Positions 1 through 11,789 are shown, numbered from the stretch's first letter. The stretch: DNA of 64,000 nt from Channallabes apus (GCA_030522415.1 CM060107.1:21798071-21862070); one strand, 5' to 3'. Notes: a model not told the origin generated them from the letters alone. Program-made: numbers and translations.

Positions 1-1055
1 CCCCAAGAGGCGAGGCGACGTAGGTGAGACACGTGGAATGTGGGATTTATCCGTCGCATCGTAGAGGGAAGCAAGAGCTTAACAGTGCAAGGATTGATGA
101 TATTGGTTATGGTGAAGGGACGACGTAACGAGGGGAAAGCTTGCGAGAGAGGTTCTTTAGCGGAAGGTCTTTGATGAAGTGCATGACTCTCTGCCCTATC
201 CTGTATTTGGGGGCCTGAGAGCGTCCATGATCCGCTTGTGTCTTGTAGGCTCTGCTTTGTCGTAGCAGCGTTCTCCTGGCTTGAGCCCATGTCCTCCTGC
301 AATGGTGGATGAAGGCTTGGACAGAAGGGACGCTGACCTCCTCCTCCTGAGATGGGAACAAGGGTGGCTGGTAACCCAGGCAGCACTGAAAGGGAGACAG
401 CCTGGAAGAAGACGAGACTAGGGAGTTGTGGGCATATTCAACCCAGGGTAGGAATCTGCTCCATGAGGCGACATCCCAGGAGGTCATGCACCTCAGAGCG
501 ACCTCGAGGGTCTGGTTCTTCCTCTCCGTCTGCCCATTGGATTGTGGGTGAAACCCTGATGACAGGCTAGGGGTGGCTCCGATGAGCTTGCAGAATGCCT
601 TCCAAAACTGAGAGGTGAACTGTGGGCCACGATCAGAGACAATGTCCTTGGGAAGGCCATGGAGCTTGAAGACATGAAGGAAGTCTTGACAGGGGTATGA
701 AGTGGGCTGCCTTGGAGAACCGGTCAACTATGGTCATGATACAGGTGTGGCCGTCGGAGATGGGTAATGCTGGAGCGTTGGTGTGCTTGTACCTTAAGCA
801 GATGTCACATGCTGCCATAAAACTGGACACATCCTCCTTCACCGTTGGCCACCAAAAACGTTGTTGGACCTGAGACAGGGTGCGAGTAGCACCAGGATGG
901 CAGGAGAGATTGGAGCTGTGCCCCCATTGCAGGACCTGGGATCGTAGGGTATGGGGTACAAAGAGGCGATTTGTGGGTACATTACTGGGCCCTGGTTCAT
1001 GGGATAGGGCCTGCTTGACCTTGGATTCAATGTCCAGCTCGACAGCTGCAAGCAA
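1..1055 (-). pseudogene. Gypsy integrase region (zinc-binding, core, C-terminal domain), frameshifted
   Basis: Retroviral-type integrase, which inserts the cDNA into chromosomal DNA. Minus-strand translation shows a zinc-binding segment (H...C-x2-C, with 'CDICLRYK') followed by the core start '[14 protein letters not shown]' near 705-740. A small deletion around 680-700 then shifts the frame. The rest of the core continues in a second frame from about 690 to 107, with '[12 protein letters not shown]' and 'GFHPQSNGQTER', which carry the second Asp and the Glu of the DDE triad. The C-terminal domain ('PRYVGPF'-type, then 'INPTFHVSHL') is reached at bases 1-110 after another small shift. This C-terminal signature is typical of chromovirus-like gypsy elements, but a chromodomain cannot be confirmed because the window ends. 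Non-functional as read. Confidence 0.9.
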
Positions 1056-1478
1056 GCAGGGGGAAGGGAGAATAGTGTCACAGGCAGTGAAGTCTTGGGT
1101 AGGAGAAAACTGTCTGGAAAGGGCATCAGGTTTGGAATTCTTGGACTCAGGGCGATAGGAGAGGGTGAAGTTAAACCTGGCGAAAAATAGCGACCACCGC
1201 GCCTGGCGGGAGTTGAGTTGAGCACCTCGTAGGTACTCAAGGTTCTTGTGGTCGGTCCAAACCAGGAACGGGACCTCAGATCCCTCTAACCAATGTCTCC
1301 ATTCCTCCAGGGCCAGCTTGATGGCTAGGAGCTCTCGGTCACCGATGCCATAGTTTGCTTTGGCAGGGGTTAGGCGGCGCGAAAAAAAGGAACAGGGATG
1401 CAGCTTATTGTCGTGGGCTGACCTCTGGGAGAGTACACCTCCTACCCCAGAGATGGAGGCATCAACCTCAACAACAAA
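1056..1478 (-). pseudogene. Gypsy RNase H domain
   Basis: RNase H degrades the RNA strand during reverse transcription. The minus-strand frame is open from 1478 into the integrase zinc domain. It contains '[18 protein letters not shown]' (first catalytic Asp), '[17 protein letters not shown]' (catalytic Glu region), '[11 protein letters not shown]' (catalytic Asp) and a DALSR-type end ('SKPDALSR'). It is preceded by an in-frame TAA at 1479-1481, where gypsy elements normally have Gln before FVVEVDA. The domain itself looks intact; the nonsense codon cuts it off from the reverse transcriptase. Confidence 0.88.
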
Positions 1479-2400
1479 TTAGTGTGACGGATCAGGCGTG
1501 ATGAGGATAGGGGCTGACGTGAACCGTCTCTTGAGCTCCAAGAAGGCTTTCTTGGTCTCCTGATTCCAACAAAATGGTGTCTTGGGGGAGGTCAGGGTTG
1601 TTAAGGGACTAGCGATGGAGCTATAGCCGTGGATGAAGCGGCAGTAAAAGTTTGCAAATCCTAGGAACCTTTGAAGTTCCTGTCGTGAGGTGGGCGTCGG
1701 CCAGTCTATAACTGCTTGGCGCTTGGCGGCCTCCATCTGGATGCCTGAAGGGCCTATGACGAACCCAAGAAACGTGGTTGATGTAGTGTGGAAATCACAT
1801 TTCTCAGCTTTGACGAACAAGTTGTTCTCCAAGAGTCTTTGTAGCACCTGTCACACATGACACTGGTGTTCTTCCAAATCTCTGGAGAATACCAAGATGT
1901 CATCCAGTAGACGAACAAAAATGAGTTTAGGAAATCCCTGAGGACATCATTGACTAGGGCCTGGAAGACTGCTGGGGCATTAGTTAGGCCAAACGGGACA
2001 ACTAAATACTTGTAGTGGCCTGTTGGGGTGTTGAAGGCCGTCTTCCATTCATCACCTTCTCGAATACGGATAAGGTGGTATGCGTTGCGTAGATCCAGCT
2101 TGGTGAAAAGCCTGGCTCCTTGGAGAAGTTCGAAGGCGGTGGTCATCAGTGGAAGGGGGTACCGATTCTTAATTGTGATCTCATTTAGGCCCCTATAATC
2201 AATGCAGTGGCGGAGGGACCCGTCTTTTTTACCCACGAAGAAGAACCCAGCCCCTGCCGGGGAGGAGGACAGATGAATAATCCCAGCCGCGAGGGACTCC
2301 ATGATATAGTGTTCCATGGCCTCACGTTCCTTCGATAACAGGGAATAAAGGCGGCCCTTGGGAGGAGTGGTGCCCGGAAGCAGGTCTTTGGCACATTCAT
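1479..2400 (-). pseudogene. Gypsy reverse transcriptase, frameshifted at the catalytic box
   Basis: RNA-dependent DNA polymerase. From about 2317 to 1905 (minus) the fingers and palm read well: '[20 protein letters not shown]', 'NRYPLPL', '[15 protein letters not shown]' (motif A Asp), '[18 protein letters not shown]' (motif B). The catalytic Y-x-DD box falls at a frameshift near 1900-1915: the ORF reads '[12 protein letters not shown]', where a +1 shift restores a [13 protein letters not shown] string. The thumb and connection resume at 1847-1482 ('[13 protein letters not shown]', '[13 protein letters not shown]', '[13 protein letters not shown]') up to the nonsense codon at 1479. The enzyme cannot be made from this copy. 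Confidence 0.92.
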
Positions 2401-3259
2401 AAGGTCAGTGGGGGGGGGGAGAAGTGGCACGGGATTTGCTAAAAACCATCTTGAGGTCGTGATAGTCAGTGGGCACATTGGTGAGGTCCAGCAGCTGCTC
2501 CGGGGTGACAGGATCGAGGCATGGCGTGGCAGCGGCTCGCAAGCAGGTCATGGAACAGGAAGGGCTCCAGGCGGTGATGGCGTTCCTGGCCCAATCAACA
2601 TGTGGGTTATGGCGGATCAACCAAGGCAGGCCCAGGACGACTGTGGCATGGGATCCTTCCATGATGAACAGGGAGATCTGTTCAAAGTGATTCCCCAAGG
2701 TCCGCAGGCCTAGAACCGGTGTTTTATGGGTGATAACATGAAGGTGGCTCCCATCAATGGCTTGGACCTTGAGGTGGGTCTCCAAGGGCAGGAAGGGGAT
2801 TCCCAGGGCCTTGGCTGAGGCTGCATTTATTAGATTTTGGTCAGAGCCTGAATCGATTAATGTCTTCACCAGGTGAGACTGCTGTTCGTGGATAAAGAAT
2901 ACCAGGAGTAGTCGACGCTGTTCAGGAGAACCTCTTGAAGTAGCACCTTCTAGTGTTCCCAGTCGAACTTGAGGGTTCCTCCTCTTTACTGGACAGACCT
3001 TAAGTAGATGATCGGGCCTTCCGCAGTAGAAACAGGCCTCTTCCACTCTGCGCCGTCGTCGTTCCTCAGGAGGGATGCGGGTCCTGTCCAAATGCATGGG
3101 TTCATCCTGGGTGTTGGCTCGTGGAGAGGAGGGTCGAGGGAGAAATCTGGGTGGAGAAGCCCAGGTAGATCTACGAAGGCAGAGGCGTGAATCAACTCGA
3201 CCGGCCAAGTCTATAAGGCCCTGGAGAGATGAAGGTAGCTCTTGGGGGGACCAGCTCAT
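2401..3259 (-). pseudogene. Gypsy gag C-terminus (CCHC zinc knuckle) and aspartic protease
   Basis: A long minus-strand frame joins the nucleocapsid end of gag to protease without an intervening stop. The zinc knuckle reads 'CFYCGRPDHLLKVC' (C-x2-C-x4-H-x4-C), which binds element RNA. About 60 residues later comes 'TLIDSGSDQNLI', the DSG catalytic loop of a retropepsin, followed by 'AIDGS' and 'LGLPWLIRHNPHVDW', typical of gypsy proteases. The frame then runs into the linker before reverse transcriptase ('TDLTNVPTDYHDLKMVFSK'-like) and is lost near 2405 at a run of nine or more G. Gag and protease in one frame is normal for these elements. Confidence 0.88.
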
Positions 3260-3530
3260 CTTTGAGTGCCTCTGTTAGGCCTTCCAGAAACACGTCACAC
3301 AGGGCTTGGTCATTCCACCCGCTGGGGGGGGGGTTCGGGGGGCCGAGAGGCGTGGCTCTCGTTGCTTACTAGAGACTCCATCTTGTGCTAGAGAGAGTCG
3401 GAGCCTTTGAAGCTGGTTTGTGACGTCAGCAAGCAACTGCTTAGTAGTGAGCAGTTCCTGTTGATGTGCTCCGAGCAGAGCGCCCTGGCTCTGATGTCAT
3501 GCGGTCAAAATCCACTGGATCCATGGCGTG
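3260..3530 (-). pseudogene. Gypsy gag N-terminus with internal deletion
   Basis: A gag-like start codon context is visible on the minus strand near 3520 ('MDPVDFDR'), followed after a one-base frameshift by 'GAHQQELLTTKQLLADVTNQ', a short coiled-coil segment common at gypsy gag N-termini. At about 3325-3340 (a long C/G run) this jumps directly to 'WNDQALCDVFLEGLTEALKD', which is the end of the capsid domain. The roughly 150 residues normally between them are absent, so the capsid core has been deleted. Another frameshift near 3250 separates this from the zinc-knuckle frame. Confidence 0.7.
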
Positions 3531-3950
3531 GCTGGATTATTCTGTCAAGGGTTGATCCGGAACGTGATGGATCCACACGCAGGAAGATGACGGCAGACAG
3601 AGGGGGCGTGGTTGGGGAACGGATGCAAGGTCGGAACAAAAAGTCAGGTGGCAAGGCGTCAGAACAAAAACGTAAGGCGGGAGGCGTGGTCAAAAGGGAG
3701 AGCGGCGATTCGGGAACCGGGAGATCAAAGAGCGAGGAGTTTAATCCAAAAGCATAGATGAGGAGCCGAAAACCAGGAGAGGAAGCATGGGGTCAAAATC
3801 GGGAGATCCAAGAGCGAGGCAAACAAATCCGAGACGAGAAAATGAAAGCGAAAACGAGAAACGAAGCGAGCTTGGAAACGTGAAATCCGAGGAGAAAAGA
3901 AACGCGAGAAAATCGAGGTACGAAAACACACAAAAATCCAGTCACTGCAT
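3531..3950 (-). other. Probable 5' untranslated/LTR remnant of the gypsy element
   Basis: Purine-rich on the plus strand (pyrimidine-rich in element orientation), directly upstream of gag. A motif 'GGGAGATC(A/C)AAGAGCGAGG' occurs twice (about 3719 and 3800), suggesting a degenerate tandem duplication. No clear LTR borders or primer-binding site were found. The ORFs here look like composition artefacts. Confidence 0.4.
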
Positions 3951-4640
3951 CAGAGCCAGTTATATCTTACATGATTATTTCTTGCTCGTATCCTATGGAA
4001 ATACAAGGTTTTGGAAAAGGAATGAAACTGACATTGGTAAATTTGCCACAATATATCATACGAATATGTGGAAGATTGAGTTTCAAATGCTTAGTTGTAT
4101 ACCCTTAAGCCTTTAAACATTCACATACACAGGTCTGTGTTTTTGAGGTGTAATGTTAAAACTGAATAGATTAAACTACTGTATTATTCGACTAATATCT
4201 GGTGATGTCATCATAATACAATGAATAACCATAAACATTTATCCCATGGTGCTTAAGCAGTGCAGTAATAAAAGGTCTGCGGAATACATATGTGCTAAAC
4301 ATGATATTTCAAGTTTTTTAGTTTTAGTTTATTATTTTTTTTACACTTTAAACCTTTTTCTGTACTTTAACAATTAATTTTTTTTTTTTCTGTAACAGAA
4401 AAATTTGGGAAAAGGAAAAGGGATTTGCATACTACCAATACTATAAAACTAATGAATTTGCCATTTACGTAAATAGGGTCAAATTCTTTAAACATTTGTA
4501 CTCAAAACAAATATCTTCCATCAATCAGTCACATTGTCATTATGCGCACGTGAAATGCAAAACAGAAGAAACTAGATCTTAACAAACATTTTCTAGCACA
4601 AGCATGTTAGAGAACTTTTATCTCATGTGATTGCTTTGTG

Positions 4641-4655
4641 ACAGCAGATGGCGCT
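4641..4655 (+). promoter_or_regulatory. CTCF-like motif
   Basis: ACAGCAGATGGCGCT agrees with the vertebrate CTCF core consensus (CCASYAGRKGGCRSY) at 14 of 15 positions. Site occupancy cannot be judged from sequence alone. Confidence 0.4.
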
Positions 4656-5041
4656 GTTGACCTTCATTTGGCTCCAGCTGACATAAAGCATGATTAAGGT
4701 TTTCTCCTTCAGGTTACCTGCTTCTTTCCTTCAAAGTCTTCATCTACGGTATGTACTTATTGTTTACCTAAAGGCATAATACTGCAATCAATCTGTTCAG
4801 ATAAGTAACTCAGTTTAATCAGGAGGGACCTGGTTAGCCCTTAATCATAGATACTCCACCACAATCTTTTTTTATTGTCACTCATGATGTTTCACTAAAA
4901 GGCATACGTCACACTCATTTACTGACCCACTTTAAACTGAATGATGACTGCAGCTCTCTGTCTCACACTGCAGAACTGATCTGACTGATAGCTGTATTGG
5001 CTTGACTTAAATCAAGTTCATCAATGCTCCAAATTACTAAC

Positions 5042-5075
5042 CTGAAGTTGAAGTTTGACCATCTGTAAGTATGCT
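5042..5075 (-). CDS. Candidate 34-bp second exon of a secreted/membrane protein gene
   Basis: On the minus strand a strong acceptor (pyrimidine tract ending CTCTCTTTCAG) is followed by 34 bases and a GTTAGT donor. Entered in phase 0, as the signal-peptide exon at 20758-20826 would leave it, it encodes SILTDGQTSTS and ends with one spare base G. That is phase 1, exactly what the FN3 exons of this window require at their start (AG CCx GAC, giving Glu-Pro-Asp). The Ser/Thr-rich peptide would be a short stalk between the signal peptide and the first FN3 domain. No FN3 exon is seen between here and base 1, so the gene would continue outside the window. The plus strand also has a GTAAGT donor overlapping this site, so an antisense non-coding exon is an alternative. 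Confidence 0.4.
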
Positions 5076-7297
5076 CTGAAAGAGAGAAGAAGCAAAACAC
5101 AAATAAAGCTTAATATAATGATCCAGAATACCAGTGAGAGTAATAAAATAAGCTTGAGGACTGAATTACATTTTTAAATAATAATTATTAGTCAATTTTA
5201 TTATATTAATTATTATTAATTATTAATTATTGATTATTATATAAATACAAATATAATAATTGGAATTTATATAACATATATGAAATATATAAAAAATATT
5301 CCATCATGTTAACTATTGTTTAGTATGCAGCTAGGGTATAGTGATTTATACATTGCAATTTACTAGAAAGCACCTGTATTTGCTATCAGTATTTGTGCAA
5401 TCGGTATTTGCTATTTGACTCCCAGCAGAAACACTAAAAAAACAGGCTGAAAAAACAGGCTGGTTAGTTTTGACTAAATTTTATTATAATTTTTTTTTAG
5501 TTTTGTCGGACGAGCAACTATAATCCACAAAAAAAATAAAAGTGTGCAGCGCGACACAATTATGTTCTTGTAATAAAACAGAGTTCTGAAATAATTTATA
5601 CATTTCTTATTATACAACCGTTAGGTTTAACTGAGTAATCTGGTTCTGACCAAATAATCTGGACTGTTTGTATAAAAGCATTAGCAAACTCAAAATCGTT
5701 GTGCTAGATTTCATCATGGCTGTGATGTCTTCCGCACTCATTCTGCACCCTTGTGCTTATAACTGCATCCCAGCCATGCTGATAACCAGCACAACAACAC
5801 TCCATTAGTGTGATATTGCGAAATAAAATTTATATTTCACTCTATTTCGACATCATAGTAGTAGTTTATCAGCACCAAAACTTTAGTTACAAATAGCAAG
5901 CTAAAGTGCCCATTGAAAACTGCCCATTGATGGTGCTCATTTGCAAACCATATAAAATACAATATTCATGATACTACAGTACATGTTGTGCAGTCTAGTC
6001 CAACAGGATATAAGCTAGACATAACACTTTGTTTTCTAAAGATGACAAATAACGCAGTATCATTTAGTGGTTTTAAGAACAGAACTGCATATTTGCTAAT
6101 AATATCTGATCACATTATAGGCAAATACATATCTACTGACTGGAAAGATAAGATTATCTTGAAATTTCTAAATCTCCTTATGTATTCTCCTTTTATTATA
6201 ATTTTAACTTGCTGGTTCATTCTCTCCATTACTATTAACTTTGCTGAAGCACCTTATGTACAGTTTAGTTCCCACCTGTATATACAATCAAAAAGCAGCA
6301 TATTATTTAAAAGACCACAAAAAAAAAAACTTCTGGGTTTTGCATGCATGACATAAGAAGCCGTTGAGGCAAAGTCCTCAGTAGGAATGTGGATGATTGT
6401 GGAGACTGGTAAAAAAGAAAAAAAGAAAAACTATGCAGCTAATTTCCTTTTAAAACTGCTGTAATTGTACCTGAGACTACACGGTAAGCAAATGGTCATA
6501 ACTTCCATTACTGATTTTGCTTCATTACTTTGTTGAATTATTGTTTACTGCTTGTTATAGTTCTTTTTTGAATGTAGGAACTTTCTGAAGACATACTTGT
6601 TCTACAGCGGTTATTTGCATGTGCCTTACATTTTTGCACAGTACTGTACTGTACTATATACATTTGAGTTTGAAACTCAAGCTACTCTCAACTCAAGCTT
6701 TTCTGTCATTCCACCTACTTTACCACATCACATTTATTTCCGACCACAAACAAAAGTTCAAACAAAAAAACTTGATTTGCTCCCAGTCCAAAAAGCAAAC
6801 TCTCTGCATTATCCAACAAATTACACCTAAATCAACTAGAACCTTAAACAAAACCTATAATTCGGTAATTTAAAAAGGTTCAACAAATCATCAAAAGTCC
6901 AATCAACCTAAATTAAACTTCAAAAGAATGCTCATGAACAGCATTACAGTTTATCTAGGTGAAGCCAGCATTGAAGTGGACTTTTCTGTTAACCACAACT
7001 TTCATCTTGTTTACCAATCACCAGTCACAGCGAACAAGTTGGTTGAAAGCGACTAGGTGTTTTTCAGCAACAATTAAATCCAGTGTCCCTTTTACAGATG
7101 TAACAATTTTTTAAAGATTGTTTTTTTAAATTATGACAGGACAAATAAAAAAAAAAAAACCTTTGTGATCACATCAAAGTTTACATAAAGGTTTTTCTGT
7201 CATTTGTACCAATCTCGTCTAGTTAAACCAGTGGTTTAATCCACACCCATTGATGCTTTGAAAGGTATAAAAATGTAGTTGATATATTTTACATTAC

Positions 7298-7516
7298 ATC
7301 ATTAGTGCAGGGTGGCACGGTGGTGTAGTGGTTAGCACTGTCGCCTTGCACCTCCAGGGTTCGGGTTCGATTCCTGGCCAGGCTCGATTCTCGTCTCTGT
7401 GTGCATGGAGTTTGTATGTTCTCCCCGTGCTTGGTGGGTTTCCTCCGGGTACTCCGGTTTCCTCCCACAGTCCAAAGACATGCAGATTAGGCTAATTGGC
7501 GTTCCCAAATTGACCA

Positions 7517-7585
<69 letters not shown>

Positions 7586-7724
7586 CTGCGATGGATTGGC
7601 ACGCTGTCCAGGGTGTACCCTGCCTTGTGCCCTGAGTCTCCTGGGATAGGCTCCAGGTCCCCGCGACCCTAATACAGGATAAAGCGGTATAGAAGATGAA
7701 TGAATGAATGAATCATTAGTGCAG
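7298..7724 (+). repeat. Full-length V-SINE (DANA/Mermaid type) with 13-bp target duplication
   Basis: The element proper is 7311-7711. It has a tRNA-derived head with Pol III A box (TGGTGTAGTGG) and B box (GGTTCGATTCC), then the conserved V-SINE central domain (GGAGTTTGTATGTTCTCCCC ... CCACAGTCCAAAGACATGC), a (TG)n tract at 7519-7583 and a 3' tail ending in GAATG repeats. The 13-bp duplication ATCATTAGTGCAG occurs at 7298-7310 and 7712-7724, showing LINE-mediated insertion. Best-preserved copy in the window. The short ORFs across it are not genes. Confidence 0.92.
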
Positions 7725-9134
7725 ACAAAATTGAAGAGGAAATTAATATCAGATAAAACAACCTACACAACACATTAATCAAACTTATGATTTTTTAAAT
7801 GTCTTGCTTAAGAAAACAGATCCAATTTAGTTGCTGTGAGGCACTGTTCAGTTACACACTACTGAAGCAACAAAAATGTTTAGGACATACTGTAATATTA
7901 AAAAATCATGATGAATTTTAATGCTGATATACAGTATAACAGCTTCATTGTTATAAACAACATAGACCTATTATTTGGCTTTAATCATTAATGGGAAATT
8001 GAAGAGAAAGGCATTTTAAAAGCATGCCAGTGTCTCAATGAGCTGATTATTTACTAGACTGGTAAATATTAAACAAAGTCCACTATCACATTCAGGTCTG
8101 TTAGTCTTTTTTTCTGTAGAACAATCAGAGTGAAGCTTTTTTTTTTTTTTAACAGAATATTAGCTTCATTCCGGACTCTACACAATGGGTGTGTAGCCTC
8201 GGCTTGGCATACAGGGAGCAGGAAGAGCACCCTACTAATACCACAATTGCCACTTCCCACGGTGACTGTTCTCAAAGGGCCTTGCGTTGCTGCCGACCCT
8301 CCTGACCCTTTTCCACTGCTCTGCCCTGTCTCAAACTCAATGCTCTATTCTTTATGAAGGTCACAGAACACACTGCATGCAATGTTGGTGCATGTATATA
8401 TAGCATTTTCGATAAACACATTTCCATAACTTTTTCATGACTTCTTCAAGAATTCTGAAAAAAAGTTTCAAGAACAAAAAGGGTTTTTTTGTTCTGCCCA
8501 GTCAGGAAAAGTGAGCTAAGGTGTTTCATGATCATCACTGCATGACATGATTACATGTAGCTCGTGTCTGTATAATTTTACATAGATTTATATTTTAGTT
8601 TTTTTTTTTTGTTTAAACACAAATATTTAAATAACGTTCAGGTTTACTTAACATCTAGTTTAATAAGGGTGAGTTGGACAGCCTGGTAAGCAGACTAGCT
8701 AGTCTGTTCTACTCATGAAAACAATTTATACTCATTAATTTATCCCTTACTATGAAGAGCAATTTCTTTAAAATTATGTAGTAAAATTAATTAATCTTCA
8801 CAGTGAACATACAGTAGCTCACTGTGAACTGACATACCTGGGTCTGATTGCATAGCAATTTGAAATGTCCTTTATAGAATGTAATAAATTATTCATTTTG
8901 GTTCAAGTATAGTGACAAATCAATTAATTAAAAATTCTATTGTGAAATTATTTCATCTTTATTGTGAGTGTACAAGTCTGTCACTGTAATTGTTACATGT
9001 GTATCAATGTCCTTTTTATTTCAAGAGTAAGATACAGTAACTCTAAATATTAATAGAGACATTCTACGGAATTAACCATGTATAATTGTTAAAAGCTTAA
9101 TAATAAAAATAAATATATCAATAATAATAATATA
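7725..9134. other. AT-rich non-coding DNA
   Basis: No gene or RNA recognised. One GC-richer patch at about 8137-8360 is described separately; the rest is AT-rich with homopolymer runs. Confidence 0.5.
8137..8360 (-). repeat. GC-richer patch ending in a poly(A) run: possible retro-inserted sequence
   Basis: Read on the minus strand, about 210 bp of balanced composition runs into 12 or more A (plus-strand T run at 8137-8150). That is the layout of a retrotransposed RNA. I do not recognise the sequence, see no A/B boxes and found no clear target duplication. Confidence 0.3.
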
Positions 9135-9325
9135 GTTTCACTCACACACTACGGGTAATTTGAGAACACAAATTAGCCTAATCTTCATGAGGAAACCCAC
9201 CAAGTATAGGGAGAACATGCAAACTCCATGAACACAGAGGTAGGACTCAAACATGGCCGGGAATCGAATCCGGATGCTGGAGGTGCAAGGCGACAGAGCT
9301 AACCACTAAGCCACTATGCTGCCTT
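9135..9325 (-). repeat. Partial V-SINE, inverted
   Basis: The plus strand shows the reverse of the V-SINE head and central domain: AGGAAACCCACC, AGAACATGCAAACTCCATG, GGGAATCGAATCC (B box) and TAACCACTAAGCCACTATGC (A box). The (TG)n tract and 3' tail are missing apart from a short CTCACACACTACGGG stub. Confidence 0.85.
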
Positions 9326-9891
9326 TTTTCTTAAATTATGTTTAAATAAATTTATTTTTATATGGCCTTATGCTTTATATAATCTCTTGATACGTGCTAG
9401 ATTTTGCACATTTTTATGTAAACAATTATAAAAGCATTTACCTTTTATTCTCATATACAGATACTGAGAACTGTTGCTTGTGTGCTTTGTTACTTAGCTA
9501 TTTGTCAAGTTGTTTTACTTATTTAGGAGCACAGGGAACCTTATGAGTCGATCATGCATAGTGGCCACTATACAGTACAAGCTTCTGGAGGTACAGTAGT
9601 GTTATGATGTGTGGTTGCTTCACTTGGTCTGGTCTAGCCTCAGCAAGCTTATGTGGCAAAAAAATGAAGTCAGCTGTCCTCATGTGTACATGTGTATACT
9701 GAATGAGCGGGTTATCACATAACTGGATTTTTTTTTCTTCCCTGATGGCATATTCCAGCACTTAAACTTTGAAAAAGTGGTTCTGTGAGCATGAGGAATC
9801 AATTTCACATATGAACTGACCACCATACACCAAAATCGAAGCTAAATGGTTGGGACTATAATAGTTCCGTCTATACTAGATATTACGTATA
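9326..9891. other. AT-rich non-coding DNA
   Basis: No feature recognised. Confidence 0.4.
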
Positions 9892-10370
9892 CAGTGATAC
9901 CTGGGAATAAAAATTTTATCCCGTCCAGAGGCGAGTTCTTGTGGTGAAAATTCGCATTGTGAAAAGCGTTTTTCCATAGGAAGTAATGTAAATGCAGATA
10001 ATCCGCTCCAGCCACCCAAAATATTACCAACATTACCAATTTCCAACACTATAATCATATTTTTGAATATTAAAGCAATCAAAACATTTAGAAAAGACAT
10101 GTAAATACGGTAAATTATCAATTAAACCTTACCTAATTAAACCCTAATTTATGATTCCTCTTGGCACCAACTGCTTTAAAAACAAAACTGAAAGTGGCTC
10201 CTTTTTATTCTTGCTAACATCCTTGCTAACATTCTTGGGACCCATAGTGCTATATCTTCACTAAATCTTGCACAAACTGCAAAAAAAATATGTAAACTTG
10301 CTTGGCTTGGCTTTCCACTGACAAACATTTTATGCAGGGCTATATTACTTCCCTGGAATGGTGCTCACTG
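9892..10370. mobile_element. Probable Tc1/mariner-like MITE
   Basis: Starts TA|CAGTGATACCTGGG and ends with CCCTGGAATGGTGCTCACTG|TA, an imperfect terminal inverted repeat flanked by TA. The interior lacks coding capacity. The right end is less certain than the left. Confidence 0.4.
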
Positions 10371-11780
10371 TATGTTAGGTTATCTATTGATTAGATTATT
10401 ATCAGATCACAAGGTTTAAAATTTGTGTTCCCTCGCTCATGAAACTTTAATTTCATGATGATTAAACAATATCTAAATAATATTGTAATGGTCCCCGAAA
10501 AATATATATGATAAATGTACATTTTGTTAACAAATTAAAAGCTAGACAAGACTGGACAGCTAGACGAAGCTGGACAAAGGACTGGTTATTTGCATAAAAG
10601 TATTTTTCCCCCAAACACCTTTACGCACAAAAGGAACAAAATAATTATAAGAGACATGTTGCACACTGCCACTGTAGTCTTTTAAAGTTTTACTAGAATG
10701 ACTGATTGAATGACAGATTAGCTAGACTAGTTTGCATGTTTAGGGGGAAAACACGAACAAAGCTTGTATTATAACACTAAAATACTTTACTTAGGAATCA
10801 GACATGCAGTACATTATCAGCGGCTTTACAGACACCTTGTATTGCATTCATGTACCATCTAAATATTTTTTTAAAGAAAATATTGACTAATTTATTTTTG
10901 ACCTTGAGCCCTAGGTTGAAAATAGCTGGCAGGCTGGATCAAATTGCTCAGACAGACACTGGACAATTACTATTGTGTAGGTATACAGTAGTTAATAGTA
11001 GCTTAAAGGTAAACAATTGAATATAAAATACATGCAATTATTTCCCTATTTACCATACAAATAAATATAAAACAACACTTACATTTACTCTTCTATCTCC
11101 ACACACATCTACTGACATTACAATAATTAGCTTTATGCAGCTATAAAGAAAACTGGATCTCCATTTGTCTGCTGATTAAAGGTGGGATTTTTTGTTCAAA
11201 CTGTTTGGCCAAACTGTTTTTTTTTTTGTCCAGAGACAAAACTGTAAGTTTTATGCTTAGACCCCCAATCCCCACCCCTATACTGTACATACCCAACTAC
11301 AACTAGGAAGTACTGTATGCACAGAGTAGTTACTGTAAAGACTATGACCTATTGTTTTCAGTAAAAGCTTTTGTATGGTAATAGTGTCACGTTTTTACAC
11401 CATTGCAGCAAGAAGATGATATAGAAAGTAATATTAATATCATCAGCTTCTACAAAACACTGAAACACTGAAAACTTCACTGAATACGTTTAAGATCTCC
11501 CATCATGCTCATTCAAAAAAAAATTTCTGACCACATTTCTTCAAGCCACTAAATTGACTCTTCTGAAAAAGAGTAACATCTTTGCCACAACCACAGGACA
11601 TGATTGTTAATTAAGAAGCTAGTCACAACAACAGTAATGATTAAATGATGTGTTTTCAGCAGAAACATATTCATATCTGCAGTAATTATATAAAGGATAA
11701 TTACCTATAAGCTTAATTAAATCCAAAAGGTGACTTTTTTGGACAGGCAGAGTATACTTTTTTATCCTTTTTCATGGATG
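10371..11780. other. AT-rich non-coding DNA
   Basis: Nothing recognisable in six frames and no repeat family identified. Confidence 0.4.
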
Positions 11781-11789
11781 GATCAGTTA

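Larger units (their letters stand above)
1..3530 (-). mobile_element. Degenerate Ty3/gypsy LTR retrotransposon, truncated by window edge
   Basis: Read on the minus strand, the order is gag, zinc knuckle, protease, reverse transcriptase, RNase H, integrase. This is the Ty3/gypsy order, with integrase last. The integrase C-terminal region is still in frame at base 1, so the 3' end and 3' LTR lie outside the window. Frameshifts, one nonsense codon, a gag deletion and a small integrase deletion make it inactive. Long stretches still read cleanly, so the decay looks moderate rather than ancient. The element sits in otherwise AT-rich DNA and is clearly more GC-rich than its right flank. Confidence 0.93.
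3951..7297. other. AT-rich non-coding DNA, probably intronic
   Basis: No protein similarity was recognised in six frames apart from the 34-bp candidate exon at 5042-5075. The stretch holds homopolymer runs, AT-rich low-complexity sequence (5180-5300) and one CTCF-like motif (4641-4655). If the signal-peptide exon at 20.8 kb and the 5.05 kb exon belong to one gene, the part above 5075 is its first intron. Confidence 0.5.

Noticed and set aside
7399..7635. Cys/Val repeat protein
   Set aside because: Translation of the V-SINE and its TG tract.
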